Source: Flavobacterium sp. HSC-61S13 (GTDB lineage: Bacteria; Bacteroidota; Bacteroidia; Flavobacteriales; Flavobacteriaceae). From it: a stretch of DNA of 64,000 nucleotides. Within the stretch, counting starts at the first letter, position 1, and each line of letters opens with the position of its first letter. A program made the position numbers and the translations under genes. Below are positions 51,748 to 60,001 of this stretch, one piece after another. The stretch spans positions 1 through 64,000 of the forward strand of contig NZ_JALJZV010000020.1 of the NCBI RefSeq assembly GCF_024171535.1, written 5' to 3'. The notes beneath the pieces were generated by a model, which did not search any database, was not told the DNA's origin, and was given only the letters and a program-made list of their open reading frames with translations.

Positions 51748-52775
51748 TAAGAGGAAAAAGAACTATTTCTTTATCTAAAAAAGGCGATAGTTTAACCACT
51801 GGGCTAATAGCAGATAAGCCCCTTGTGGCAAAATACCAAGATGATGTCGTAATAGGTAGTTGGGCACAGCCTGCTAACTACCGTACTGTTTATGCTCAAA
51901 TATTGACCAGTTTGAGCAATACTCCCGTTGGGAATACAGGATTGACTTTGGTTAAGTGGAAGTTTAATGGGCTTGAAATTTCAGATTCCGACAATCGATT
52001 TGAAAAAACCATTTATAGTATTGGTTCTACCTCCGTACCTGCATTAAAAATAAAGGCAGATGTCATGTCTGCCTTACTTACAACGAGCTCAATAGAATTT
52101 ACGGCGAATGCCTATACTGGTGGTTATACGACGGCTGTAAGTGCGGTTATTGCAATAAGTAAAGAGAATATAAGTGCTAACACCTACACTGCTTATATTG
52201 TTGATCAAAATGGTCGTGGTGCAGCAATAACGGCATTATATCCAACTGTAACTTTGGAAGCTATCTTGGAAAAAGGAGGAATTCCGCAGACTGCAGGAAT
52301 CACTTATCAGTGGTTTAAAACAACTTTAGATCCGTTATTAGATTTAGCCAATGATCCTACAGCTGATAATAGAATGCTATTGCCAGGGAAAACACAAAAA
52401 ACAATTATATTAACTGCGGATGATATTGCAACTTATGATACTTATTCTGTCGACATTTTTGAAAATGCTTTAAAAGTTAAAACTGCAATAATATCGGTGA
52501 GAGACGAAACTGATACTTTGGAATTGCAATATGGTGTCGTTGGACACGAAGACGATTTAGAAGTGACTGGGCAAATAAAATATTCTCCCAAGGTAGTGTT
52601 TAGGGGAACTACTACACCAGCAAGTGGCAACTGGTCCTATGCTTATCAGAAGATAAAAATTGATGGTACGCTGTTAGGCCCTAAAGGTACCGGAGCAAGT
52701 TATGTAGTCACTGGAACTCAAGTTGCAGATGCCGGTGGTGAAATAGATCTACTTTTTGAAGCTACTGAAGTATAA
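51738..52775 (+). CDS. Fibre-like protein with Ig-type domains
   Basis: The 345-residue protein is beta-rich with repeated Ig-like patterns, including ITYQWFKTTLDP near 190 and a later YAYQKIKIDG. It begins MELVRGKRTISL, nearly the same as the next gene (MVRGKRSIKL), so the two share an N-terminal attachment module. It is probably a tail decoration or receptor-binding protein. Confidence 0.6.
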   Translation: MELVRGKRTISLSKKGDSLTTGLIADKPLVAKYQDDVVIGSWAQPANYRTVYAQILTSLSNTPVGNTGLTLVKWKFNGLEISDSDNRFEKTIYSIGSTSVPALKIKADVMSALLTTSSIEFTANAYTGGYTTAVSAVIAISKENISANTYTAYIVDQNGRGAAITALYPTVTLEAILEKGGIPQTAGITYQWFKTTLDPLLDLANDPTADNRMLLPGKTQKTIILTADDIATYDTYSVDIFENALKVKTAIISVRDETDTLELQYGVVGHEDDLEVTGQIKYSPKVVFRGTTTPASGNWSYAYQKIKIDGTLLGPKGTGASYVVTGTQVADAGGEIDLLFEATEV

Positions 52776-52789
52776 AACAAAAAAGAAAA

Positions 52790-53752
52790 ATGGTAAGAGG
52801 AAAAAGGAGCATAAAACTTCGCCAATTGGCGAAATTTGTAAAAATACAAAGTAATGGTAATCAGTTTCAAGGAGCGAGCCCTGCAACAATTACTTTGCTT
52901 GCGCAACATTATGGAATCGTTGCCAGTTCGTACCAATGGTATAGAGGAGCAGCCTTAGGTGGGACAAATCAAAGCTTTATTGTTGCAAACAATCAGGTTG
53001 ATCAAGTCGAAACTTTTAGAGTTGTCGTCACGGCAACTGATGGGAACGTTTATGAAGAATCTATTTCCATTACGAAGGTTTTATCAGGGACTCAAGGTAG
53101 ACCAGGAGCTATTCCTATTCAACGGGAATGGAAAACTGGAGAAACGCACAGAAATAATCATGATGTAATCGATTATATCTACCACCGTCTAACTAAGACT
53201 TGGTGGAGATTAAAAGACAGTTATGATAACGTTGTGGCACAAATCAATCCAACCAGCCAATATGTTCAGCTCAATTCGCTAGAGCAACTTGCTGTTCAGT
53301 TAATTGTTGCTGAAGAGGCTAATTTGGCGGGATTCATCTTTAAAGAAAATCGTTTGGTTTCGCAAAATCCAAGCCCTACAAATCCTAACCTAATTTTAGA
53401 TGGGAAAGAAGGAAGTATTTACTGTAAGAAAGGCGTATTTACAGGTATTCGGCTTATAGATGTAATTGCTGACAGAATTAGAATCATCACAGAATCTTTT
53501 CAAGTTTCAACAGGCGAGAATGTTGTGGCGTATCTTGATACTAGTAGAAATGGACTATCAATTGGTATAGATAGTCCTGATATTCCGGTTGCAGGTGCAA
53601 TCGACTTTCGGGCATTTCAAGTTAATGGTGTAGCTCGACCTGCTATAAACTTCCAAGAAGTTTTAAAAGAAATAGATATTATTAGAAACGAGGATATAGA
53701 TTTAGGTACAATGTATATGGATTCAGAGGGTTACTTAAAATTAAAAACCTAG
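52790..53752 (+). CDS. Fibre-like protein, truncated C terminus
   Basis: The 320-residue protein has an Ig-like unit near the N terminus (SSYQWYRGAALGG), a GTQGRPGAIPIQREW hinge near 105 typical of tail fibres, and a WWRLKDSYDNVV segment near 145. It starts with the same VRGKR(S/T)I module as the previous gene. The frame stops at LKLKT, but coding-like sequence in other frames continues for 120 bases, so its C-terminal tip appears to have been lost by frameshift. Confidence 0.65.
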   Translation: MVRGKRSIKLRQLAKFVKIQSNGNQFQGASPATITLLAQHYGIVASSYQWYRGAALGGTNQSFIVANNQVDQVETFRVVVTATDGNVYEESISITKVLSGTQGRPGAIPIQREWKTGETHRNNHDVIDYIYHRLTKTWWRLKDSYDNVVAQINPTSQYVQLNSLEQLAVQLIVAEEANLAGFIFKENRLVSQNPSPTNPNLILDGKEGSIYCKKGVFTGIRLIDVIADRIRIITESFQVSTGENVVAYLDTSRNGLSIGIDSPDIPVAGAIDFRAFQVNGVARPAINFQEVLKEIDIIRNEDIDLGTMYMDSEGYLKLKT

Positions 53753-53879
53753 AAATAAGACCAATCTGAATATCGCTAATGGTGGAGTTTCTATAATGGT
53801 TAAACTGGTGTATCCTGTTCTTTTATTGCAGGAAACAAACAAATATGGGTGAATAATGGAATCATTGTAGCCCTATAAT
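53753..53879 (+). pseudogene. Decayed C-terminal tip of the fibre gene
   Basis: After the stop, the +1 frame reads PRNKTNLNIANGGVSI and, after another shift and one TAA, TGVSCSFIAGNKQIWVNNGI followed by IVAL and a stop. Removing one A from the AAAAA run at the end of the gene would restore the first part. The read-out looks like a normal fibre C terminus broken by at least two events. Confidence 0.55.
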
Positions 53880-53905
53880 AAAATCTTTTGGAGTAAGATT
53901 AAAAA

Positions 53906-53996
53906 GTCCTCCAACAAATTAAAAACTTTCTCACGGATTTTAAATTTAGCACCAAAGCCAGCGTTGGAGGACATAAGTCTTCTAATGCTGGCTTTG
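53906..53996 (+). ncRNA. Structured leader with alternative pairing
   Basis: A 20-bp stem spans 53953-53996: CAAAGCCAGC plus GTTGGAGGAC, loop ATAA, then GTCTTCTAAT plus GCTGGCTTTG. It has 17 Watson-Crick and 3 G-U pairs, with no mismatch, only as plus-strand RNA. GTCCTCCAAC at 53906 is the perfect complement of the inner arm (53963-53972), so two structures compete. It lies 56 bases before the thymidylate-synthase-like gene and could control it. Bases 53880-53905 and 53997-54052 hold nothing else evident. Confidence 0.5.
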
Positions 53997-54052
53997 CTAT
54001 TTAAATAATCCATGAGAAATACAAAGATACAAACAATAAATATTATAAAGCA

Positions 54053-54688
54053 ATGAATAAATACCATGTAATGTTACAAAAAGTTCTTTCTAAAGGGAAG
54101 GTTCAAGAAAATAAAAAAGGGAATATAAAATATTTAGTTAATCAGAAGTTAGAATTAAAAGCAATTGATCTATTAGAGATATTTGAGGGACATGGTATTG
54201 CCAGAAATAAGTTAAAAACAGAATTAGACCTATTTCAATCAGGAGAAAGGATGACAGAAAGATATAGAGAGGCTGGAATTGCTTGGTGGGATTACTGTGG
54301 TCCAATTCTAGTAAATAGTTACCCTACATACTTTGAGCAGTTGCCTGATTTGATTAAAAAGATAAATAAAGAAAAGAGGAACAGTAAAAATTATGTGCTG
54401 TTTTTAGGAAAAAATGACATTGAAAGTAATCAACATCCTTGTTTATCGCTAATACAATTTCAGATAGATAATGGTAAACTTGTGCTTTCAGCTTATCAGA
54501 GGAGTTCTGACGCTTCTTTGGGGCTGCCTGCGGATACTTATCACTTGTACTTAATAAGTAGGCAAATATCGCTTCCTTTGAAGTCAATTACGTTGATGTT
54601 AGGGAATGTTCATATATATGAAAACAATATCGATAATACCAGACTCTTGTTAGCAGGAGATAGACCTAATTTTAATTTAAACACATAA
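54053..54688 (+). CDS. Thymidylate-synthase-family protein, dCMP hydroxymethylase-like
   Basis: The 211-residue protein aligns with ThyA from its start (YHVMLQKVLSKG). Catalytic Cys 130 is in HPC, QRSSD is at 149-153, and HIY at 187-189. Spacing from Cys 146 to Asn 177 of E. coli ThyA is preserved exactly, placing Asp 161 at the Asn 177 position. That Asp is known to favour dCMP, as in T4 dCMP hydroxymethylase. The His after Cys is Leu, and the phosphate-binding Arg pair reads Lys-Asn, so activity is not assured. It is the last gene before the right end, where Mu carries its DNA-modification gene. Confidence 0.7.
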   Translation: MNKYHVMLQKVLSKGKVQENKKGNIKYLVNQKLELKAIDLLEIFEGHGIARNKLKTELDLFQSGERMTERYREAGIAWWDYCGPILVNSYPTYFEQLPDLIKKINKEKRNSKNYVLFLGKNDIESNQHPCLSLIQFQIDNGKLVLSAYQRSSDASLGLPADTYHLYLISRQISLPLKSITLMLGNVHIYENNIDNTRLLLAGDRPNFNLNT

Positions 54689-54737
54689 TAACAATAAACC
54701 CTGTTTAAAGACTTTTTAAACAGGGTTTATTGTTATT
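54687..54737 (+). terminator. Strong terminator at the prophage right end
   Basis: A 23-bp perfect inverted repeat (54687-54709 and 54715-54737) around GACTT, with core AAACCCTG/CAGGGTTT. It overlaps the stop codon of the thymidylate-synthase-like gene and closes the prophage transcript. Confidence 0.9.
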
Positions 54738-54755
54738 GCATAAGTACGAAAAAAT

Positions 54756-54787
54756 GTACATCTGATTTCAAATTTGCGTACATTTCA
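54756..54787. repeat. Right-end transposase-site repeats
   Basis: GTACATCTGATTTCA at 54756 and GTACATTTCA at 54778-54787 are inverse copies of the left-end motif (TGAAATCA and TGAAATGTAC). The terminal CA marks the likely right end. Confidence 0.7.
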
Positions 54788-54946
54788 AAATGGCGATTAT
54801 AGTATAACCTATTTCGTTTCCCGGTTTCCAACTAAAACAGTGATTTTACTTGATTAGACTACTGATGATAACCCAGCTGTAATCTAAATAAACTATCTTT
54901 GCAAGATTCAATGATGCTTTTAATAAAAAAGCCTACAATTATATTT

Positions 54947-56269
54947 ATGACATTCGAAGAATTATCTCTAAATAAAAGTTTACAACGCGCCTTGATCGAT
55001 CAAGGATACAGCACACCTACTCCTATACAAGAAAAAGCTATTCCAATTATTTTAAATGGAGAAGACTTGGTTGGTTGTGCACAAACCGGAACAGGAAAGA
55101 CGGCTGCATTTGCCATTCCGATTCTAAACCACTTACACCATATGGTGGGTTCGACAAAAAAGGCAAAGAAAATTCGCGCTCTGATCGTAACCCCTACTCG
55201 TGAGTTAGCCATTCAAATTGGAGAAAACTTCGATGCCTATGGCAAATACACCAATCTGGTTCAGTTGACTATTTTTGGTGGAGTTTCTCAATTAAACCAA
55301 GTCGACCAACTTAAAAAAGGAGTTGACATTCTAATTGCTACACCTGGTCGTCTTTTAGACTTAAACAAACAAGGATTTATCGACTTGGATAACCTGCATT
55401 TTTTAGTTTTAGATGAGGCAGATCAAATGTTGGACATGGGCTTTATCAACGATGTTAAAAAAATCGTCAAATTAACGCCTGACAACAGACAAACTTTACT
55501 TTTTTCTGCTACCATGCCAATGGCTATCAGAGAATTGGCAGACACGCTTTTAAAATCACCAAAATACGTTACGGTTTCACCCGTTTCTTCTACGGCAGAA
55601 ACGGTTAAACAAAAAATATACTTTGTTAGCAAACTGAACAAACGTAAGCTGTTATATCACTTAATTAGTGAAGAAAAACTATCGGGTGTTTTAGTTTTCA
55701 GTAGAACGAAGCACGGTGCGGATAATGTGGTAAAAGCCTTGAAGAAAAATGGTGTAAAAGCAGAAGCAATACACGGTGATAAATCTCAATCGGCTAGACA
55801 AAGAGTATTGGAAAGTTTTAAAGCAAAAGAAACTACCGTATTGGTAGCAACAGATATTGCGGCACGTGGAATTGATATTGATCAATTGCCTTATGTGATC
55901 AATTTTGACTTACCAAACGTACCGGAAACTTATGTACACCGAATAGGACGTACTGGTCGAGCTGGACATGAAGGAATCGCTATTTCTTTTTGCAGTGCTG
56001 ATGAAAAACCATATTGGAAAGATATTTTAAAACTGACTAACGTTCACGTAAAAACGGTAGACAACCATCCTTTCCCCTATACGGATGAAGAACTAAAAGA
56101 AGAGGCACATACCTCCGCGAATGCTAAGAAAAAACCTGCAAATCGCAGTGGAAGCAGAGCTAGCTCAGCACCTACAGAAGCAAAAGCAGAGAAAAAACCA
56201 GCAGCTAAAAGCAGCACCAAATCAAGAAAGTCTGCAAGCTCAAAAGAAAATAAAAAACGTTGGTATTAA
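54947..56269 (+). CDS. DEAD-box RNA helicase
   Basis: The 440-residue protein carries all core motifs: GYSTPTPIQEKAIP (Q motif), AQTGTGKT (I), PTRELAIQ (Ia), TPGR (Ib), VLDEADQ (II), SATMP (III), ATDIAARGID (V) and HRIGRTGRAG (VI). The last 45 residues are a Lys/Ser/Ala-rich low-complexity tail, as in RhlE-type helicases. It remodels RNA in ribosome assembly or decay. ATG 54947 is chosen over the upstream TTG 54899. It is the first host gene after the prophage. Confidence 0.9.
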   Translation: MTFEELSLNKSLQRALIDQGYSTPTPIQEKAIPIILNGEDLVGCAQTGTGKTAAFAIPILNHLHHMVGSTKKAKKIRALIVTPTRELAIQIGENFDAYGKYTNLVQLTIFGGVSQLNQVDQLKKGVDILIATPGRLLDLNKQGFIDLDNLHFLVLDEADQMLDMGFINDVKKIVKLTPDNRQTLLFSATMPMAIRELADTLLKSPKYVTVSPVSSTAETVKQKIYFVSKLNKRKLLYHLISEEKLSGVLVFSRTKHGADNVVKALKKNGVKAEAIHGDKSQSARQRVLESFKAKETTVLVATDIAARGIDIDQLPYVINFDLPNVPETYVHRIGRTGRAGHEGIAISFCSADEKPYWKDILKLTNVHVKTVDNHPFPYTDEELKEEAHTSANAKKKPANRSGSRASSAPTEAKAEKKPAAKSSTKSRKSASSKENKKRWY

Positions 56270-56283
56270 CCAACGTTTTTTTT
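56256..56283 (+). terminator. Terminator of the helicase gene
   Basis: AAAACGTTGG and CCAACGTTTT pair around TATTAA, overlapping the stop codon, with a T tail. Confidence 0.85.
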
Positions 56284-56349
56284 ATATCATTTTGTAAACA
56301 CATCCTATTAAATGGATTAAACTTCGGTTGATTATTTTATATGTAATCC

Positions 56350-56973
56350 TTAAAGTGCATCAGCTATTTCCTCTTTCATTGGTTTTAAACGCAACCAACC
56401 ATAAATTCTCGAATTATCTATTTGCCACTTTCCATCAAACTGTTTTAAAGCATATTTTTCTCTAGAAGCACCGTTTGGTCCAGGGTTTTGTTGGACTATT
56501 TTAATGGAATCTGTACTGACTTCCGCAATGATCGCCACATGCCCAAATCGGTTCCAAATAGTCGGGCTATAAATTAGTAAATCTTCTGCTTGTGGTTTTG
56601 AACTACTGGGATTGGTAAATTGAAGTAAATCACGTTTTTTATTTACAATGCCATCTGCCAAAGTGTTGTCAAAAAAATCTTTTGCATTGCCATAACTATC
56701 CGGCATTTTATGTTGAAAACGCTCGTAGTAATATCTTTTTACAAATTCTACACATTGATATTCTAATCCAAGATTATAGTCATCAACAGTCAGATTTCGT
56801 TTTCCTATATGACCAACTCCTCCATTATAATAAACAACTACCCCATTTAAGCTATCAATGGCCTGTCCTACTGTTTTATCAGCATTATAAAAATAAGTTT
56901 TTCTGATTTGAAGCACACCTATAATTAATGCCGCAACAACGACAACGAGCAACAGTATTTTCTTTATTGACAT
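56350..56973 (-). CDS. Membrane-anchored CHAP-domain amidase
   Basis: The 207-residue protein has an N-terminal anchor (ILLLVVVVAALIIGVLQI) and a CHAP cysteine-peptidase domain: YQCVEFVKRYYYE near residue 75 with the catalytic Cys, and RFGHVAIIAEV near 150 with the His. Such domains cut peptide bonds or amides in peptidoglycan or glutathionylspermidine-type substrates. The likely start is ATG 56973 (MSIKK); 56991 is the alternative. No neighbour suggests its target. Confidence 0.75.
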   Translation of the reverse strand: MSIKKILLLVVVVAALIIGVLQIRKTYFYNADKTVGQAIDSLNGVVVYYNGGVGHIGKRNLTVDDYNLGLEYQCVEFVKRYYYERFQHKMPDSYGNAKDFFDNTLADGIVNKKRDLLQFTNPSSSKPQAEDLLIYSPTIWNRFGHVAIIAEVSTDSIKIVQQNPGPNGASREKYALKQFDGKWQIDNSRIYGWLRLKPMKEEIADAL

Positions 56974-57260
56974 TTTATTACTTTTACACAAATATACAAA
57001 AGTTCCGACCTTCCTTTGCCCTAAAACAAGCTTCCGAAAAAACCATGAGAATATTATAAATCACCATTTATCTACTATTGACATAGCAAAGATTCTCAAG
57101 ATATATCCAAAGAATTTCCTGTATCGATGCTCCAAATTGTTCAATACATTCTACTAGAGCGTCGTCAAAGAAAACGCCTGTCGGTGCACTTGATCAGTTC
57201 AAGGAAGCGATATTTTATCGCAATTTATCGTTCAAACGATAAAAAAACTGTGATAAAATA

Positions 57261-59438
57261 TTATAGAAACTTCCAGATTTGGGTAATCGTAAAACATACA
57301 ATTACTCCATAAACTATAGGAAGTACCGAAGCAACAAAAGTCCATTTGGCGCTTTTTGTTTCTTTGTAAATGGTATAAATAGTCGTACTACACGGATTGT
57401 GTAGTAAACTAAAAAGCATCAAATTGATCCCTGTCAGTGTAGTCCAACCGGCATTGTGTAGTATAGTTCCGATTTCCGCATCTGAGACTTCAAACATCAC
57501 ACCTGCACCTGACCCGAGATTGGGATCACCCAATGTCATCGCTGTTAACATCAATATGGTAGGAATTACAATCTCATTTGCTGGAATAGCCAATACATAA
57601 GCCAAAAGTATGACTCCATTAAGCCCTATAATCATTGCAATAGGATCTAAAGCCTGTATGGTCCATACCGCTACACTTTCCCCTCCTCCTAAATGAATGT
57701 TGCTAATAAGCCAAATAATAGCCCCTGCAGGTGCTGCAAAAATCACCGCTCTCCATAGGACGATCAGCGTTCTATCGATTAAAGAAGTATAAATGGTTTG
57801 CCATACTTTCGGAGGTCGGTATGGGGGCAATTCCAAGGTAAAAAATGATGACGTTCCCTTAAGCATGGTTTTCGATAATAACCATGAGGTAAAAAAGGTA
57901 AAGCCGATACCTAAAACTACGATACCTACTACTGCTAAAGTGGAAATAGTATGTGATAAATACGGCGGAGCCAAAGCACCTATAAAGATGGTACCTATTA
58001 ATATTTGTGTTGGCCAACGCCCGTTACACAATGAAAAGTTGTTCGTAATAATCGCTATTAATTTTTCACGCGGACTGTTGATGATTCTCGTTGCGACCAC
58101 TCCTGCAGCATTACAACCAAATCCCATACTCATCGTCAGCGCCTGTTTACCGTGCGCGCCTGCTTTTTTAAAAATTCGATCCAAGTTAAATGCCACCCTA
58201 GGCAGATATCCAAAATCTTCTAATAAAGTAAATAACGGAAAAAATATAGCCATTGGTGGTAACATAACCGCAACAACCCAGGCTGTAGCCAAATAAACAC
58301 CATCTATTAAAAATCCACTCAACCACCATGGAAAATGTGCGTAGGCAGCACCTTCTTTTAACAAGGGATAGAATTTATCCAACAGCAGGTTTGACAACAT
58401 ACTTGAAGGGTAATTGGATCCAACGATAGTCAACCAAAGTATAAATCCCAACAACAATAACATTATAGGAAATCCCCATATCCGACTCGTTACTATATCG
58501 TCAATAGCCCGATCAATTCTAAAAGAGCGCGGATTATCCACTGTGGTTACGGTCGTCTTAACTGTTTTGGCAACCTGCGCAAAAAGCGCTTCTGCCAAAT
58601 TATCGGCATATTGCATACCGAGTTGTTCGTTATACTTTTTTGCCAAAGCAAATGTTTCCAAAATATTATCGGTATCAATTACTTCTGAGAAAGTACCACT
58701 TACCAAAGCTTTTTTAATACTGTCATCATTTTGAATCAATCGCATCGCCAACCAAGAAACACTAGGCAAATTTGCATCCAACTGTAATAATTTATCCGAA
58801 ACGGCTTCCACTGCTTTTCTTGACGCAAGAGGAATGCCTGATATAGAATTTTTTTTAGGCTCCAATTTTCCAGTTGCCACCTGATCTATAGCCAACAGTA
58901 AATCTTGAATTCCCTCTTTATTTCTTGCCGATGTAGGAATCACAGGTACACCGAGGTCGCGTGACAATGCTCGCACATCCACATCTACACCATGGCGAGT
59001 TGCCTCATCCATCAGATTCAGACAAACAATTACCTTAGTTGTTATTTGCTGTATTTGCAATACTAAACTCAAATGACGATTAAGTCTGCCTGCATCCACC
59101 ACAACTACCGTTACATCCGGTCTTCCAAAAAGTATAAAATCGCGTGCGACCTCTTCATCTTCAGAAGTAGATAAAAGCGAATAAGTACCCGGTAAATCAA
59201 TTAATCTATATTGATGATCGCGATAAGAAAAACTCCCCTCTGCTCGGGTGACAGTTTTTCCAGGCCAGTTTCCAGTATGCTGTTTTAAGCCGGTTAATGC
59301 ATTAAAAATAGTGCTCTTTCCCGTATTGGGATTTCCAGCTAAGGCTATAGTATAATCGTGCTTCCCCGATGAATCTCCTAATTTAAGAAGATCGGAAGTC
59401 GTATTTAAATCGCAACTATCACAAGCGCTTTTTATCAT
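57261..59438 (-). CDS. feoB: Ferrous iron transporter FeoB
   Basis: FeoB is the membrane Fe(II) importer. The 725-residue protein has an N-terminal GTPase with GNPNTGKST (G1) at 35-43, DLPGTYSL (G3) near 81, NLMDE (G4) near 141 and SARNKEG (G5) near 170, then a GDI-like helical region and about ten membrane helices. The Gate motifs (FGYLPRVAF and GFGCNAAGV) with conserved Cys are present. It overlaps feoA by 4 bases. Operators resembling the one at 10.1 kb lie upstream of feoA. Confidence 0.95.
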   Translation of the reverse strand: MIKSACDSCDLNTTSDLLKLGDSSGKHDYTIALAGNPNTGKSTIFNALTGLKQHTGNWPGKTVTRAEGSFSYRDHQYRLIDLPGTYSLLSTSEDEEVARDFILFGRPDVTVVVVDAGRLNRHLSLVLQIQQITTKVIVCLNLMDEATRHGVDVDVRALSRDLGVPVIPTSARNKEGIQDLLLAIDQVATGKLEPKKNSISGIPLASRKAVEAVSDKLLQLDANLPSVSWLAMRLIQNDDSIKKALVSGTFSEVIDTDNILETFALAKKYNEQLGMQYADNLAEALFAQVAKTVKTTVTTVDNPRSFRIDRAIDDIVTSRIWGFPIMLLLLGFILWLTIVGSNYPSSMLSNLLLDKFYPLLKEGAAYAHFPWWLSGFLIDGVYLATAWVVAVMLPPMAIFFPLFTLLEDFGYLPRVAFNLDRIFKKAGAHGKQALTMSMGFGCNAAGVVATRIINSPREKLIAIITNNFSLCNGRWPTQILIGTIFIGALAPPYLSHTISTLAVVGIVVLGIGFTFFTSWLLSKTMLKGTSSFFTLELPPYRPPKVWQTIYTSLIDRTLIVLWRAVIFAAPAGAIIWLISNIHLGGGESVAVWTIQALDPIAMIIGLNGVILLAYVLAIPANEIVIPTILMLTAMTLGDPNLGSGAGVMFEVSDAEIGTILHNAGWTTLTGINLMLFSLLHNPCSTTIYTIYKETKSAKWTFVASVLPIVYGVIVCFTITQIWKFL

Positions 59439-59680
59439 GATGGTCTGTGTTCTAGTTTTTCAATCGAAATCATTTTTGCATCTTCTAATCGCAATGAAAT
59501 TAAAGTATTGTGAATATTATATGCAATAGGATCCCGTAGAGGACTTATGTTTTGAATTTCAATTTCGACACCTTTAACAAATCCCAAATCTAAAAATCGC
59601 TGATGCACTTCTGAAGTACATCCTTTAGAAATTCCAAGTATACAGGCTTTTTCTCCCTTTTTAAGTTCTGATAGATTCAT
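59435..59680 (-). CDS. feoA: Ferrous iron transport protein FeoA
   Basis: The 81-residue SH3-like protein has KKGEKACILGI, RFLDLGFVKGVEIEI and DPIAYNIHNTLISLRLEDA, the full FeoA pattern. FeoA supports FeoB GTPase-driven Fe(II) uptake. It is the first gene of the operon; the stop overlaps the feoB start. Confidence 0.95.
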   Translation of the reverse strand: MNLSELKKGEKACILGISKGCTSEVHQRFLDLGFVKGVEIEIQNISPLRDPIAYNIHNTLISLRLEDAKMISIEKLEHRPS

Positions 59681-59697
59681 TATGATACAGTGTCGAC

Positions 59698-59736
59698 TAT
59701 TTAGTCTAACAAAAGTACAAAATTAGATTAATCTAA
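59698..59736. promoter_or_regulatory. feoAB operators and promoter
   Basis: TTAGATTAATCTAA at 59723-59736 is a perfect 14-bp palindrome, and TTAGTCTAA at 59701-59709 is a second. Between them, on the minus strand, lie two candidate -7 boxes, TAATTTTG and TACTTTTG. DtxR-family regulators bind TTAG..CTAA-type palindromes, so iron repression of feoAB is likely. Confidence 0.65.
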
Positions 59737-59898
59737 AAAATAGTTTACTCCTTTAATTTTGGTGCATTTATAAAATAAACTCAAAACAAATTAGCCAGTC
59801 AACCCGTAACTAATCGTTATATTTTCAAGACTTCATGCCTTACTATTTCTCTAAACAAAAAGAACTTTGATAAAAAGTGAAGCTACTATTAAGAAAAA

Positions 59899-59927
59899 AA
59901 CCGCTGTTGATTAAAAATCGACAGCGG
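59899..59927 (-). terminator. Terminator of the lipoprotein gene
   Basis: On the minus strand CCGCTGTCGAT and ATCAACAGCGG pair with one mismatch, followed by a run of T. Confidence 0.85.
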
Positions 59928-60001
59928 CACTATATATAAAATTTTTAAATCTAATTACTTAGCAATTACTTACAAAACCTAAGCTGTCGATCAAAAAAAA
60001 C

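Larger units (their letters stand above)
20610..54787. mobile_element. Mu-like transposable prophage (siphovirus-type)
   Basis: The element starts with TGAAATGTAC and ends with its inverse GTACATTTCA, giving TG...CA termini as in Mu. Inside are a leftward repressor, a Ner-like regulator, MuA- and MuB-type proteins, DUF3164, GemA-like, DUF935 portal, MuF, gpG-like and gp36-like proteins, and a long tail module without a sheath gene. Every module needed for a functional phage seems present. A 5-bp target duplication directly outside these ends is not visible, so the exact ends could be off by up to about 25 bases. It sits in an intergenic region and breaks no host gene. Confidence 0.85.
59681..60001. 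other. feoA upstream region and downstream gene terminator
   Basis: About 320 bases without a gene. Apart from the operators at 59.7 kb, a terminator for the leftward lipoprotein gene lies at 59899-59927. The middle (59740-59895) shows nothing else I can support. Confidence 0.6.

Noticed and set aside
53873..54067. Minus-strand 64-residue ORF
   Set aside because: It lies over the self-complementary hairpin and the fibre-gene remnant, has no operon context, and its coding look is a by-product of the inverted repeat.
57207..57247. Two hairpins downstream of feoB as a terminator
   Set aside because: Neither stem is followed by T residues on the minus strand; the A/T run lies on the wrong side.
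57127..57312. Plus-strand ORF near the feoB 3' end
   Set aside because: It overlaps the feoB end antisense, and the rest covers the GCGATATTTTATCGC palindrome; no family features.
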